The notes beneath the pieces are model-generated. The model was not told where the DNA came from. It saw nothing but the letters and a program-made list of their open reading frames with translations, and searched no databases. Of a stretch of DNA of 64,000 bases, positions 11,083 to 20,848 are shown piece by piece (positions within the stretch are counted from its first letter, which is position 1; every line of letters begins with the position of its first letter). This DNA is from Aureimonas sp. OT7 (GTDB taxonomy: Bacteria; Pseudomonadota; Alphaproteobacteria; Rhizobiales; Rhizobiaceae): positions 2,703,501-2,767,500 of the forward strand of contig NZ_CP062167.1 of the NCBI RefSeq assembly GCF_014844055.1, in the 5' to 3' direction. Position numbers and translations under genes: made by a program.

Positions 11083-11247
11083 TCAGATGCCAGGCGCGCC
11101 ATAGACCTTGGCGGCGCGCTCTTCGAAGGCCACGGCGAAACGCCGGAAGGCATAGTCGAACATCGAGCCCATCACCATGCCCAGCGCACGGTTCCTGAAC
11201 TCGTATTCGATGAAGAACACCGCCTTGCAGCCCTCGGGATCGTCTTC
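11083..11247 (-). pseudogene. coq10 3' fragment, repeat copy 1
   Basis: Promoterless copy of the last 55 codons or so of coq10 in the first repeat unit, ending at the same stop codon context as the intact gene. Relative to the intact C-terminus it reads CKAVFF for CKVVFF and FRNRALG for FKNRALG, so two of its three transitions change residues. No start codon of its own joins a sensible N-terminus; the open frame above it runs antisense through copy 2 and is chimeric. It is probably not expressed as a protein, although coq10 transcription may read into it. Confidence 0.88.
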
Positions 11248-11347
11248 ATCGCAAGGAAATGTTCGGCATATCGGGCGTCGGCGGATCCGCCTCATGAGCG
11301 TCGCCATCGCCTTCGACCTCATCGACCAGATGATGCGCCAGGACTGA
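11248..11347 (+). pseudogene. cinA 3' fragment, repeat copy 2
   Basis: Second copy of the cinA tail, directly behind the coq10 fragment of copy 1. It has a single-base deletion soon after its start (GTTCGGCATATCGG), so even if translation reached it the cinA frame would be broken. It has no start codon or ribosome site of its own. Residue of the tandem duplication. Confidence 0.88.
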
Positions 11348-11350
11348 GCG

Positions 11351-11515
11351 TCAGATGCCAGGTGCGCCATAGACCTTGGCGGCGCGCTCTTCGAAGGCCA
11401 CGGCGAAACGCCGGAAGGCATAGTCGAACATCGAGCCCATCACCATGCCCAGCGCACGGTTCTTGAACTCGTATTCGATGAAGAACACCACCTTGCAGCC
11501 CTCGGGATCGTCTTC
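11351..11515 (-). pseudogene. coq10 3' fragment, repeat copy 2
   Basis: Second promoterless copy of the coq10 C-terminal coding region, identical in sequence to the corresponding part of the intact gene in copy 3. The identity suggests recent amplification or homogenization between copies 2 and 3. Confidence 0.88.
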
Positions 11516-11616
11516 ATCGCAAGGAAATGTTCGGCGATATCGGGCGTCGGCGGATCCGCCTCATGAGCGTCGCCATCGCCTTCGACCTCATCGACCAGAT
11601 GATGCGCCAGGACTGA
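11516..11616 (+). pseudogene. cinA 3' fragment, repeat copy 3
   Basis: Third copy of the cinA tail, ending with the same TGA and facing the stop codon of the intact coq10. It lacks the one-base deletion of copy 2 and is identical to the tail of the intact cinA. No start codon or ribosome site; a by-product of the triplication. Confidence 0.88.
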
Positions 11617-11619
11617 GCG

Positions 11620-12075
11620 TCAGATGCCAGGTGCGCCATAGACCTTGGCGGCGCGCTCTTCGAAGGCCACGGCGAAACGCCGGAAGGCATAGTCGAACAT
11701 CGAGCCCATCACCATGCCCAGCGCACGGTTCTTGAACTCGTATTCGATGAAGAACACCACCTTGCAGCCCTCGGGATCGTCTTCGAAGCGCCATTGGTTG
11801 CGCAGGAAGCGAAAGGGCCCGTCGATATACTCGACATCGATCTGCCGCTTGTCCGGATCCAGCAGAACCTGCGTGGCGAAACTTTCGCGGATCATCTTGT
11901 AGGCAACCGTCATGTCGGCGACGAGAAGCGTCGTTCCCTCCCGCTCGCGGCGGGTGCGGATGGTCAGGCGCTCGCACAGCGGTACGAACTCCGGGTAACG
12001 TTCCACGTCGGCCACGAGGTCGAACATCTGGCGCGGCGTAAAGGCGACGATACGCTTACTTTCGAATTTCGGCAT
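11620..12075 (-). CDS. COQ10/RatA-type START-domain protein
   Basis: Small polyketide-cyclase/START-like protein of the COQ10 (RatA/PasT) family. Homologs bind ubiquinone and support respiration; the Escherichia coli homolog RatA was described as a ribosome-association toxin. The 151 residues start MPKFESKRIVAFTPRQMFDLVADVERYPEFVP, the standard family N-terminus, and include EGTTLLVADMTVAYK and a C-terminal amphipathic helix (FDYAFRRFAVAFEERAAK). It starts 6 bases after the lipA stop and is likely cotranscribed with it. Its last 54 codons lie in the third unit of the tandem triplication, so this is the only complete copy. I favour the ubiquinone-binding role over a toxin role because no antitoxin-like partner is adjacent. 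Confidence 0.9.
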   Translation of the reverse strand: MPKFESKRIVAFTPRQMFDLVADVERYPEFVPLCERLTIRTRREREGTTLLVADMTVAYKMIRESFATQVLLDPDKRQIDVEYIDGPFRFLRNQWRFEDDPEGCKVVFFIEYEFKNRALGMVMGSMFDYAFRRFAVAFEERAAKVYGAPGI

Positions 12076-12081
12076 CGTGCG

Positions 12082-13059
12082 TCAGGCCGCCTCGGAGGTC
12101 TGGCGCGCCAGACGCGCCTTGCGCAGCCGCTCGAAATCTTCTCCGGCGTGATGCGACGAGCGGGTCAGCGGGCTGGCCGCCACCACCAGGAATCCCTTGG
12201 TATAGGCAACCGTCTCCAGCGACTTGAACTCCTCCGGCGGTACGTAGCGGATGACGGCATGGTGCTTGCGTGTCGGCTGAAGATACTGGCCGATGGTAAT
12301 GAAATCGACGTCGGCGGACCGCAGGTCGTCCATCAATTGCAGGATCTCGTTCCGCTCTTCCCCCAGGCCGACCATGATGCCGGACTTGGTGAAGATGGAC
12401 GGGTCCAGCTCCTTGACGCGCTGCAGCAGTCGCACCGAATGGAAATAGCGTGCTCCGGGACGCACGGTCAGGTAGTTGGACGGCACCGTTTCAAGGTTGT
12501 GATTGAAGACGTCCGGCCTGGCGGCCACCACAACCTCCAAAGCCCCCGGCTTGCGCAGGAAGTCGGGTGTCAGGATTTCGATCGTCGTGCCCGGCGCGGC
12601 GGCGCGGATCGCGCGGATGGTGCGCGCGAAATGCTCGGCGCCACCATCGGCAAGATCATCGCGGTCGACGGAGGTGATCACCACGTGGTGAAGGCCCATC
12701 TTGGCCACGGCGCGCGCGACGCTTTCGGGCTCTCCATCGTCGAGCGCGTGCGGCTTGCCCGTCGCGACATTGCAGAAGCTGCAGGCGCGCGTGCAGATGC
12801 CGCCCATGATCATGAAGGTCGCGTGCTTCTTTTCCCAGCAGCCGCCGATGTTCGGGCAGCCCGCCTCCTCGCACACCGTGACGAGGTTTTCCGCCTTTAC
12901 GATCTCGCGCGTTTCCGCGTAGCCGCGCGACACCGGCGCCTTTACGCGGATCCAGTCTGGCTTGGGCAGCACCGGCGTATCGGGCCGGTGCGCCTTTTCG
13001 GGGTGACGTGGCCGGGGTTTATCCCCGGCCCGCGACAAAGTATCGAGAACGGTGACCAT
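12082..13059 (-). CDS. lipA: Lipoyl synthase LipA
   Basis: Radical-SAM enzyme that inserts two sulfurs into protein-bound octanoate to make lipoate, needed by the pyruvate dehydrogenase subunits encoded just upstream. The 325 residues show both cluster motifs: auxiliary-cluster cysteines 63, 68 and 74 ([12 protein letters not shown]) and the radical-SAM triad 89, 93 and 96 (CTRACSFC). The length is normal. Same strand as the pdh genes, separated only by the small glsB-like gene, and followed by coq10 after 6 bases. Confidence 0.97.
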   Translation of the reverse strand: MVTVLDTLSRAGDKPRPRHPEKAHRPDTPVLPKPDWIRVKAPVSRGYAETREIVKAENLVTVCEEAGCPNIGGCWEKKHATFMIMGGICTRACSFCNVATGKPHALDDGEPESVARAVAKMGLHHVVITSVDRDDLADGGAEHFARTIRAIRAAAPGTTIEILTPDFLRKPGALEVVVAARPDVFNHNLETVPSNYLTVRPGARYFHSVRLLQRVKELDPSIFTKSGIMVGLGEERNEILQLMDDLRSADVDFITIGQYLQPTRKHHAVIRYVPPEEFKSLETVAYTKGFLVVAASPLTRSSHHAGEDFERLRKARLARQTSEAA

Positions 13060-13098
13060 GGCTCGTTATTTAACTCCTGCCACGGCCTGCAACAAGGC

Positions 13099-13353
13099 TC
13101 AGGCCCGGCCGCGGATCGCCCGCCAGAGAAAGATCAGCAGGCAGGCGCCCACGATCGCGACGATGAACTGCACCAGATAGGTTTCGGCGGTGAAGATGCC
13201 GAAGAGGCTGAGGATGAAGTTGAGCAAAAGCGCTCCGACGATCCCCAGGATGATGTTCGTGAGAAGGCCGATATTGGCCCCCATGATCTTTTCCGCAATC
13301 CATCCGGCGAGCCCGCCGAGAATGATGGACATGATGATGCCGACGCCGTTCAT
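13099..13353 (-). CDS. GlsB/YeaQ/YmgE family small membrane protein
   Basis: Small integral membrane protein of the transglycosylase-associated (YeaQ/YmgE) family, often linked to stress but without an established activity. The 84 residues form about three hydrophobic segments, with glycine-rich turns (ILGGLAGWIAEKIMG, NIILGIVGALLLNF, FIVAIVGACLLIFLW). The ATG at 13353 is preferred because AGGAGT lies 8-9 bases before it; an in-frame GTG at 13362 would sit on that ribosome site. It lies between lpdA and lipA on the same strand, but with about 100 bases upstream that include an inverted repeat, so it may have its own promoter. Confidence 0.85.
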   Translation of the reverse strand: MNGVGIIMSIILGGLAGWIAEKIMGANIGLLTNIILGIVGALLLNFILSLFGIFTAETYLVQFIVAIVGACLLIFLWRAIRGRA

Positions 13354-13368
13354 GCAACCCACTCCTGT

Positions 13369-13399
13369 CTGACCTGCGGCGGATTGTGCCGCATGTCAG
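13369..13399. promoter_or_regulatory. Inverted repeat between lpdA and the glsB-like gene
   Basis: Two 12-base arms, CTGACcTGCGGC (13369-13380) and GCCGCAtGTCAG (13388-13399), pair except for one C/T mismatch around a 7-base loop. It lies 16 bases upstream of the glsB-like start and downstream of lpdA. No T-run follows on the minus strand, so it is either a weak terminator for lpdA or an operator for the small membrane protein gene. Confidence 0.4.
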
Positions 13400-13457
13400 G
13401 TTAGATGGGCGCGGGTGGGGTCGGTCAACCCCGCATGATACGGTACCGGGCCGCCTG

Positions 13458-14909
13458 TCACATATGGATGACTCGTCCATAGGCGTCCAGGACGCTCTCA
13501 TGCATCGTCTCAGACAAGGTCGGATGTGGGAACACCGCATGCATGAGTTCCTCTTCGGTGGTCTCGAGGCCCATGGCGATGACGAAGCCCTGGATCAGCT
13601 CCGTCACCTCGGCACCCACCATGTGTGCGCCCAGAAGCTCGCCCGTCTTCGCATCGAAGATCGTCTTCACCATGCCTTCCGGCTCGCCCAGGGCGATGGC
13701 CTTGCCGTTGCCGATGAACTTGAACCGGCCCACCTTGACCTCGCGCCCGGCTTCCTTTGCCTTCGCCTCGGTCAGCCCGACGCTGGCCACCTGCGGCTGG
13801 CAGTAGGTGCAGCCGGGGATCTGGGTGCGGATCATCGGATGCGCGTCCAGGCCCTTGATCTTCTCGACGCAGATGGTGCCCTCATGCTCGGCCTTGTGGG
13901 CCAGCATCGGCGCGCCGGCCACGTCGCCGATGGCGTAGACGCCCTCGACATTGGTGCGGCCGTAGGCATCCACCTTGATGATGCCGCGCTCGATCTCGAC
14001 ACCGATGCCCTCGAGGTTCAGGCCCTCAATATTGCCCTGCACGCCAACGGCGGAAATCAGCCGCTCGGCTTTCAGGGTCTGGCTCTTGCCGCCCTGCTCC
14101 ACCGTCACCTCGACGCCATCCGCACCCCTGGTGACCTTGGCCACCTTGGCGTCGGACAGGATCTTCATGCCCTGCCTCTCGAACTGCTTGCGCGCGATGG
14201 CGGCGATTTCGCCATCCTCGACCGGCAGGATCTGCGGCAGCAGTTCCACGACGGTCACCTCGGCGCCCATCGTGCGATAGAAGGAGGCGAACTCGATGCC
14301 GATGGCGCCGGATCCCATGACGATCAGGGATTTCGGCATCGCCTTCGGCTTCATCGCCTCGAAATAGGTCCAGATGCGGTCGCCGTCCGGCTCGATGCCC
14401 GGCAGCACGCGCGGACGCGCACCCGTAGCGACGATCACATGCTTCGCCTTGTAGGTGCCATGGCCCAGCACCGTCTTGGGCACAGGGTTCTGCGGCTCCA
14501 CCGCCGGCTTGGTCGCTTCCCCGACCTCGACCTCGACGGGGCCGCCCTTGCCCGCCTTGGCGATGCGGGCCTGACCCCAGATCACATCCACCTTGTTTTT
14601 CTTGAGCAGCATGCCGACGCCGCCGTTGAGCTGCGCGGATACCCCGCGCGAGCGCTTGACCACCGCGCCTATGTCGAAATCCGGCTTCTCGATCTTCAGG
14701 CCGTAGCTGTCTGCGTGCTCGGCGTAGTGGAAGATCTCGGCCGAGCGCAGCAGCGCCTTGGTCGGGATGCAGCCCCAGTTGAGGCAGATGCCGCCCAGAT
14801 GCTCGCGCTCGACGACCGCCGTGCGGAAGCCGAGTTGCGCGGCGCGGATGGCGGCCACATAGCCGCCGGGTCCGCCGCCGATGATCAGGATGTCGTAGGT
14901 TTCAGCCAT
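13458..14909 (-). CDS. lpdA: Dihydrolipoyl dehydrogenase (E3)
   Basis: FAD flavoenzyme that reoxidizes dihydrolipoyl groups of the 2-oxoacid dehydrogenase complexes. The 483 residues carry the FAD motif GGGPGGY (11-17), the redox-active disulfide C42/C47 in GGICLNWGCIPTK, an NAD motif GSGAIGIEFASF, and the C-terminal dimerization motif HPTLSE with the catalytic histidine. It is slightly longer than average because of an insertion around residues 120-150 (VEVEVGEATKPAVEPQNPVPK). It is the last gene of pdhA-pdhB-pdhC-lpdA, 33 bases after pdhC, so it most likely serves pyruvate dehydrogenase. Confidence 0.97.
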   Translation of the reverse strand: MAETYDILIIGGGPGGYVAAIRAAQLGFRTAVVEREHLGGICLNWGCIPTKALLRSAEIFHYAEHADSYGLKIEKPDFDIGAVVKRSRGVSAQLNGGVGMLLKKNKVDVIWGQARIAKAGKGGPVEVEVGEATKPAVEPQNPVPKTVLGHGTYKAKHVIVATGARPRVLPGIEPDGDRIWTYFEAMKPKAMPKSLIVMGSGAIGIEFASFYRTMGAEVTVVELLPQILPVEDGEIAAIARKQFERQGMKILSDAKVAKVTRGADGVEVTVEQGGKSQTLKAERLISAVGVQGNIEGLNLEGIGVEIERGIIKVDAYGRTNVEGVYAIGDVAGAPMLAHKAEHEGTICVEKIKGLDAHPMIRTQIPGCTYCQPQVASVGLTEAKAKEAGREVKVGRFKFIGNGKAIALGEPEGMVKTIFDAKTGELLGAHMVGAEVTELIQGFVIAMGLETTEEELMHAVFPHPTLSETMHESVLDAYGRVIHM

Positions 14910-14942
14910 GTCAGCGTCCTTACCCTGCCTGTCCGAAGCCGA

Positions 14943-16334
14943 TCAGACCAGCATACCCATCGGATTTTCGATGTATTCGCGGAAGGCCGAGATGAGCTCG
15001 GCGCCCAACGCGCCGTCCACGGCCCGGTGGTCCGTCGACAGGGTGACCGTCATGATGTTGGCCACCTTGATCTCACCGTTCCGGACGACGGCCCGCTCCT
15101 CGCCGGCGCCAATGGCCAGGATGGTGGCGTGCGGCGGGTTGATGACGGCGGCAAAGTCGCGGATGCCGAACATGCCGAGGTTGGACACGGCGGTGGTGCC
15201 GCCCTGATATTCCTCGGGCTTCAGCTTGCGGGCCCGGGCGCGCTTGGCCAGGTCCTTCATCTCGTTGGAGATGACCGACAGGGTCTTTTCGTCGGCACGC
15301 CGCACGATGGGGGTAATGAGCCCGCCTTCGATGGACACCGCCACGCCGACATCGGCGTTGCGATGCTTCAGCATCGCGCTGTCCGTCCACGAGACGTTGG
15401 CGTCGGGCACCGCCTTCAGCGCGCAGGCCATGGCCTTGATGATCATGTCGTTGACCGACAGCTTGTAGGCGGGCTTCTCGCCCGCTTCCGTGCGGATCAT
15501 CGGCGCGGCTTCGTTGAGCTGCTTGCGCAACGCCAGCAGCGCGTCGATCTCGCAATCCACCGTCAGGTAGAAATGCGGAACCGTCTGCTTGGATTCCACC
15601 AGCCGCTTGGCGATGGTCTTGCGCATGCCGTCATGCGGGATCTCTTCGAAGGACCCGGCCGGGAAGAGCTTGCGGACGGTCTCGTCGCTCATGCCGCGCG
15701 CCGGCGCAGCAGCGGCAGGCGCCGGTGCGGCCCTGGCCTCGCCGGCCGGCTGACCGGCAGACGCGGCGGCGGCGGCGGGCTTGGCTCCGCCCTTGGACGC
15801 CGCTTCGACATCCGCCTTGACGATACGGCCCTGCGGGCCGGAACCGGTGACGGACGACAGGTCGATGCCGGCCTCCCTGGCGATCCGCCGCGCCAGCGGC
15901 GAGGCGAAGACGCGGTCGCCCTTGGGCGCCGTCTCGGCCCTGGCCGGTGCCGACGACGACTGGGCAGGCGCCGAAGACGGCTGGGCAGCGCCGGCTGGCT
16001 CCGCCTTGGCTTCCTCGACGCTCGTCTGCACCGGCGCATCGGCCTTCACATCCGCTGCCTGCGCGCCGTCCGACGCGGCGTCGGCGCTGTCACCGTCGGC
16101 CGTCAGAACGGCGATGGTCGCATTCACCTTCACGCCCTCGGTGCCGGCGGCAACGAGGATCTTGGCAACGGTGCCCTCGTCCACGGCCTCGACTTCCATC
16201 GTGGCCTTGTCCGTCTCGATCTCGGCGATCACGTCGCCAGGCGAGACCTTGTCACCTTCCTTGACCAGCCACTTGGCCAGCGTGCCCTCTTCCATGGTCG
16301 GCGAAAGCGCCGGCATCGTCACATTGATCGGCAT
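14943..16334 (-). CDS. pdhC: Pyruvate dehydrogenase E2, dihydrolipoamide acetyltransferase
   Basis: Core of the pyruvate dehydrogenase complex, transferring acetyl from lipoate to CoA. The 463 residues are one lipoyl domain (1-77, lipoylated K43 in [10 protein letters not shown]), an Ala/Pro-rich linker, a peripheral-subunit-binding domain ([19 protein letters not shown], about 145-180), a second Ala/Pro linker, and the catalytic acetyltransferase domain ending with the active-site STDHRAVDG. It starts 13 bases after the pdhB stop and lies within the pdh operon. Confidence 0.97.
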   Translation of the reverse strand: MPINVTMPALSPTMEEGTLAKWLVKEGDKVSPGDVIAEIETDKATMEVEAVDEGTVAKILVAAGTEGVKVNATIAVLTADGDSADAASDGAQAADVKADAPVQTSVEEAKAEPAGAAQPSSAPAQSSSAPARAETAPKGDRVFASPLARRIAREAGIDLSSVTGSGPQGRIVKADVEAASKGGAKPAAAAASAGQPAGEARAAPAPAAAAPARGMSDETVRKLFPAGSFEEIPHDGMRKTIAKRLVESKQTVPHFYLTVDCEIDALLALRKQLNEAAPMIRTEAGEKPAYKLSVNDMIIKAMACALKAVPDANVSWTDSAMLKHRNADVGVAVSIEGGLITPIVRRADEKTLSVISNEMKDLAKRARARKLKPEEYQGGTTAVSNLGMFGIRDFAAVINPPHATILAIGAGEERAVVRNGEIKVANIMTVTLSTDHRAVDGALGAELISAFREYIENPMGMLV

Positions 16335-16347
16335 CGGTCAACACTCC

Positions 16348-17775
16348 TCAAGCGCGATAGGTCACGGCCTTCACGGCCTCGACGACTTCCTTGGCGGAAG
16401 GCAGGGCCAGTTTTTCCAGATTGGCCGCGTAGGGCATCGGAACATCCTTGCCGCAGACCTTGAGAACCGGCGCATCGAGATGGTCGAATGCGCGGACCAT
16501 GAGTTCGGACGCGATATGCGATCCGACGGACCCCTGCGGCCAGCCCTCCTCCACCGTCACGCAACGGTTGGTCTTGCGGACCGACCGGACAACCGTGTCG
16601 ATGTCGAGCGGGCGGATGGTGCGCAGGTCGATCACCTCCGCGTCGATACCCTCGGAGGCAAGCTGCTCGGCGGCGGCGACGGCATAGGTCATGCCGATGC
16701 CGAACGAGACGATGGTGACGTCCTTGCCCTTGCGGTGAATGCGCGCCTTGCCGATCGGCACCGTCCAGTCGTCCAGCTTCGGAACGTCGAAGCTGTGGCC
16801 GTAGAGAATCTCGTTCTCCAGGAAGATCACCGGGTTCGGATCGCGGATCGCCGACTTCAAAAGGCCCTTGGCATCGGCTGCCGTGTAGGGCTGCACCACT
16901 TTCAGGCCCGGTATATGCCCGTACCAGGCGGCGTAGTCCTGGCTGTGCTGCGCCGCCACGCGCGCCGCCGCACCGTTGGGCCCGCGGAACACGATGGGGC
17001 AACCCATCTGGCCACCGGCCATGTACAGCGTCTTCGCCGCCGAATTGACGATCTGGTCGATCGCCTGCATGGCGAAGTTGAACGTCATGAACTCGACGAT
17101 CGGGCGCAGGCCGGCAAAGGCCGCACCGACGGCAAGGCCGGTAAAACCATGCTCGGTGATCGGCGTATCGACAACGCGGCGCGCGCCGAACTCGTCCAGC
17201 AGGCCCTGGCTGATCTTGTAGGCGCCCTGATACTCAGCGACTTCCTCGCCCATCAGGAAAACGGTGTCGTCCCGGCGCATCTCTTCGGCCATGGCATCGC
17301 GAAGCGCCTCGCGGACGGTCGTCTTGACCATTTCGGTACCGGCCGGCACCTCTTCGGCCAGATCGCCATCGACGTCTTCGGGCTCGGGATGCGACAGGCC
17401 GGAGGCCGGAACCGGCTTGCCGGCGTTCTTCCCGGCAGCCTCGGCCGCGCCGTCCTCGGCCGGCTTCGGATCGTTCGTGGAACGGCCCGTCGGCTGTTCC
17501 TGCTTCCTGGGGGCAGCGTCGTCCACGCTTTCGCCATCGGCAATCAGGATGGCGATGGGCGCATTCACCTTGACGCCCTCCGTGCCGGCGGGCACCAGGA
17601 TCTTGCCAAGCTTTCCTTCGTCCACGGCCTCGACTTCCATCGTGGCCTTGTCGGTCTCGATCTCGGCGATCACGTCACCCGGCGCAACGTCGTCGCCTTC
17701 CTGCTTGATCCACTTGGACAGGGTGCCCTCCTCCATCGTGGGGGAAAGGGCGGGCATCAGAATCTCTGTCGGCAT
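16348..17775 (-). CDS. pdhB: Pyruvate dehydrogenase E1 beta subunit with N-terminal lipoyl domain
   Basis: Beta subunit of the ThDP-dependent E1 component. At 475 residues it is longer than a simple E1-beta (about 330) because it carries a complete lipoyl domain at 1-80 (K43 in [10 protein letters not shown]) joined by an acidic Ala/Pro linker to the transketolase-like domain from about residue 145. This architecture is characteristic of alphaproteobacteria. Its first 50 residues closely parallel those of pdhC, showing relationship of the two lipoyl domains. It lies 12 bases after pdhA. Confidence 0.97.
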   Translation of the reverse strand: MPTEILMPALSPTMEEGTLSKWIKQEGDDVAPGDVIAEIETDKATMEVEAVDEGKLGKILVPAGTEGVKVNAPIAILIADGESVDDAAPRKQEQPTGRSTNDPKPAEDGAAEAAGKNAGKPVPASGLSHPEPEDVDGDLAEEVPAGTEMVKTTVREALRDAMAEEMRRDDTVFLMGEEVAEYQGAYKISQGLLDEFGARRVVDTPITEHGFTGLAVGAAFAGLRPIVEFMTFNFAMQAIDQIVNSAAKTLYMAGGQMGCPIVFRGPNGAAARVAAQHSQDYAAWYGHIPGLKVVQPYTAADAKGLLKSAIRDPNPVIFLENEILYGHSFDVPKLDDWTVPIGKARIHRKGKDVTIVSFGIGMTYAVAAAEQLASEGIDAEVIDLRTIRPLDIDTVVRSVRKTNRCVTVEEGWPQGSVGSHIASELMVRAFDHLDAPVLKVCGKDVPMPYAANLEKLALPSAKEVVEAVKAVTYRA

Positions 17776-17787
17776 GAGTGCGCCCTC

Positions 17788-18876
17788 TCAGTTCGCGGAC
17801 TGCGGTACGGAATCGGCGTAGACGTCGGTCCACAATTCCGAAGCATCGGGCTCGGGGTCGTTCTGGGCGAAATCGGCGGCGTCGGCCACGATGTCGCGAA
17901 CTTCCCGGTCGATGCCCTTCAATTCGTCCTCGCCGACGTTGAACCGCTCGATCAGGCGCTGGCGCACCTGCTCGATCGGATCGGATTCGGAGCGCATCTT
18001 CTGCACCTCCTCACGCGTGCGGTACTTCGCCGGGTCGGACATGGAGTGACCGCGGTAGCGATAGGTCATCATCTCCAGGATGATCGGGCCGTTGCCGCCC
18101 CGGCAATGCTCGACCGCAAGGTCCGCGGCCGCCTTGACGGCGCGCACATCCATGCCGTCGACCTGGATGCCCGGAATCTTGAACGAGAGACCGCGATGGG
18201 CGAAGTTGGTTTCGGCCGAGGCGCGGCTGACAGCCGTGCCCATGGCGTAGCGGTTGTTCTCGATGACGTAGATCACCGGGAGCTTCCACAGGGACGCCAT
18301 GTTGAAGGCCTCGTAGACCTGACCCTGGTTGGCCGCGCCGTCGCCGAAATAAGTGACCGAGACCGAATCGTTGCCGCGATAGGCATTGGCGAAGGCCAGG
18401 CCGGTGCCGATCGGCACCTGGGCGCCGACGATGCCGTGGCCACCGTAGAAATTCTTCTCTTTCGAGAACATGTGCATCGAGCCGCCCTTGCCGCGCGAGT
18501 AACCGCTGCGGCGTCCGGTCAGCTCGGCCATGACGCCCCGTGCCTCCATCCCGGTCGCCAGCATGTGGGCATGGTCGCGGTAGGCGGTGATGATCTGGTC
18601 GCCGTCCTTGAGCGCGGCCTGCACACCCACGACAACGGCCTCCTGGCCGATATAGAGGTGGCAGAAGCCGCCGATGACGCCCATGCCGTAGAGCTGGCCG
18701 GCCTTCTCCTCGAAGCGGCGCATCAACAGCATTTCACGGTAGGCCGCGAGATCGTCTTCCTTGGTGAAGTCGGCGGGGGCCGGCGTGTCGAAGTGCTCGA
18801 GCGTCTTGACGATTTCGGAGCTGGAGGCGGTCGCCCCCTTGCCCTGGACGCTGCTCTTTTGCTTGCCAGAAGCCAT
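17788..18876 (-). CDS. pdhA: Pyruvate dehydrogenase E1 alpha subunit
   Basis: Thiamine-diphosphate-binding alpha subunit that decarboxylates pyruvate. The 362 residues contain the ThDP/Mg motif beginning GDGAANQGQVYEAFNMAS and ending in ENN, and the phosphorylation-loop-like region YRYRGHSMSDPAKYR. It is the first gene of pdhA-pdhB-pdhC-lpdA. About 160 bases separate it from ftsB and contain a perfect 14-base inverted repeat, which may be an operator or terminator for this operon. Confidence 0.97.
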   Translation of the reverse strand: MASGKQKSSVQGKGATASSSEIVKTLEHFDTPAPADFTKEDDLAAYREMLLMRRFEEKAGQLYGMGVIGGFCHLYIGQEAVVVGVQAALKDGDQIITAYRDHAHMLATGMEARGVMAELTGRRSGYSRGKGGSMHMFSKEKNFYGGHGIVGAQVPIGTGLAFANAYRGNDSVSVTYFGDGAANQGQVYEAFNMASLWKLPVIYVIENNRYAMGTAVSRASAETNFAHRGLSFKIPGIQVDGMDVRAVKAAADLAVEHCRGGNGPIILEMMTYRYRGHSMSDPAKYRTREEVQKMRSESDPIEQVRQRLIERFNVGEDELKGIDREVRDIVADAADFAQNDPEPDASELWTDVYADSVPQSAN

Positions 18877-18974
18877 AAGCGCCTTCCCTCTGTTAAAGCC
18901 CCGCGGGGCGTGTCGGGAAAACGCACTACACGCAATTCAGATGCATCGGCAAGAAGGCGACACAATCTTGCCTC

Positions 18975-19018
18975 GATTTCGGTTAAATGCCGCAATGCAG
19001 CATGATTTAACCGAAATC
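18975..19018. promoter_or_regulatory. Perfect 14-bp inverted repeat between ftsB and pdhA
   Basis: GATTTCGGTTAAAT (18975-18988) is repeated in reverse complement at 19005-19018 with a 16-base spacer that contains a smaller ATGC/GCAT pairing. It sits 99 bases upstream of the pdhA start. The arms are AT-rich against a GC-rich background. No T-run follows in the direction of transcription, so an operator is at least as likely as a terminator for ftsB. Confidence 0.55.
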
Positions 19019-19037
19019 CAGTTATTACCCGCCGCAG

Positions 19038-19346
19038 TCAGCGCAGGATGACGATCTCATCTTCATTGCCCATATTGAGGGCACGACGGGCCCTCTCGTC
19101 AACCATGTCACGCTGGAGCGAGCCGTCCCGCAGAGATTGAACACGGGTTTCGAGCGCGGCGCGCTCCTTGGCGAAGGCTGCGAGCTGGGCCTCGCGCTGC
19201 ACGAGCAGCTCGGCCATCTCCTTGCGGGAGTCGACGCCGTAGCGCCCTTCCTGGGATTGGAGCGCAAAGTAGGCCAGCACCGTCATGGTGATGACGGGCA
19301 CGACAAAAGGTCCAAGTTTGGATCTGCGCTTCTGCTTGGTCCGCAT
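19038..19346 (-). CDS. ftsB: Septum formation initiator FtsB/DivIC family protein
   Basis: Bitopic divisome protein that links FtsQ and FtsL. The 102 residues consist of a short basic N-terminus (MRTKQKRRSKLG), one membrane helix (about 13-30), and a periplasmic coiled coil (MAELLVQREAQLAAFAKERAAL...). I chose ATG 19346 because GGAGAG stands 8 bases before it; the upstream ATG at 19355 would abut that site. It lies between eno and pdhA, the usual place in this order. Confidence 0.9.
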   Translation of the reverse strand: MRTKQKRRSKLGPFVVPVITMTVLAYFALQSQEGRYGVDSRKEMAELLVQREAQLAAFAKERAALETRVQSLRDGSLQRDMVDERARRALNMGNEDEIVILR

Positions 19347-19400
19347 GGGGAACATCTCTCCGCTCGGCGGCAGGATGCTCCCCACACGCTTAATTTTGCA

Positions 19401-20834
<1,434 letters not shown>

Positions 20835-20848
20835 TCAGGGATATTTAG

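Larger units (their letters stand above)
10976..11781. repeat. Tandem triplication of the cinA/coq10 3' junction (269-bp unit)
   Basis: Three adjacent direct repeats: 10976-11244 (269 bp), 11245-11512 (268 bp) and 11513-11781 (269 bp). Each unit holds the last 104 bases of cinA, a 3-base spacer and the last 160-odd bases of coq10 in the opposite direction. Copies 2 and 3 differ by one deleted base (GGCATAT against GGCGATAT). Copy 1 differs from both by three transitions (11095, 11195, 11222). The joints share only TTC between the cinA side (GGTTCATCGC) and the coq10 side (CGTCTTCGAAG), so the founding event looks like a microhomology-mediated duplication followed by amplification. Confidence 0.96.

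Noticed and set aside
11083..11421. 112-codon minus-strand frame ending in the coq10 C-terminus
   Set aside because: It is a chimera created by the tandem repeat: the upstream half is antisense to coq10/cinA copy 2 and has no start signal.
11620..12075. coq10 as a RatA toxin of a toxin-antitoxin pair
   Set aside because: No RatB-like partner is adjacent; the lipA linkage and alphaproteobacterial context fit a ubiquinone-binding COQ10 protein better.
13386..19005. Two plus-strand open frames of over 1000 codons opposite lpdA and the pdh genes
   Set aside because: Their length follows from third-position GC bias of the real genes; no domain, signal or ribosome site supports them.
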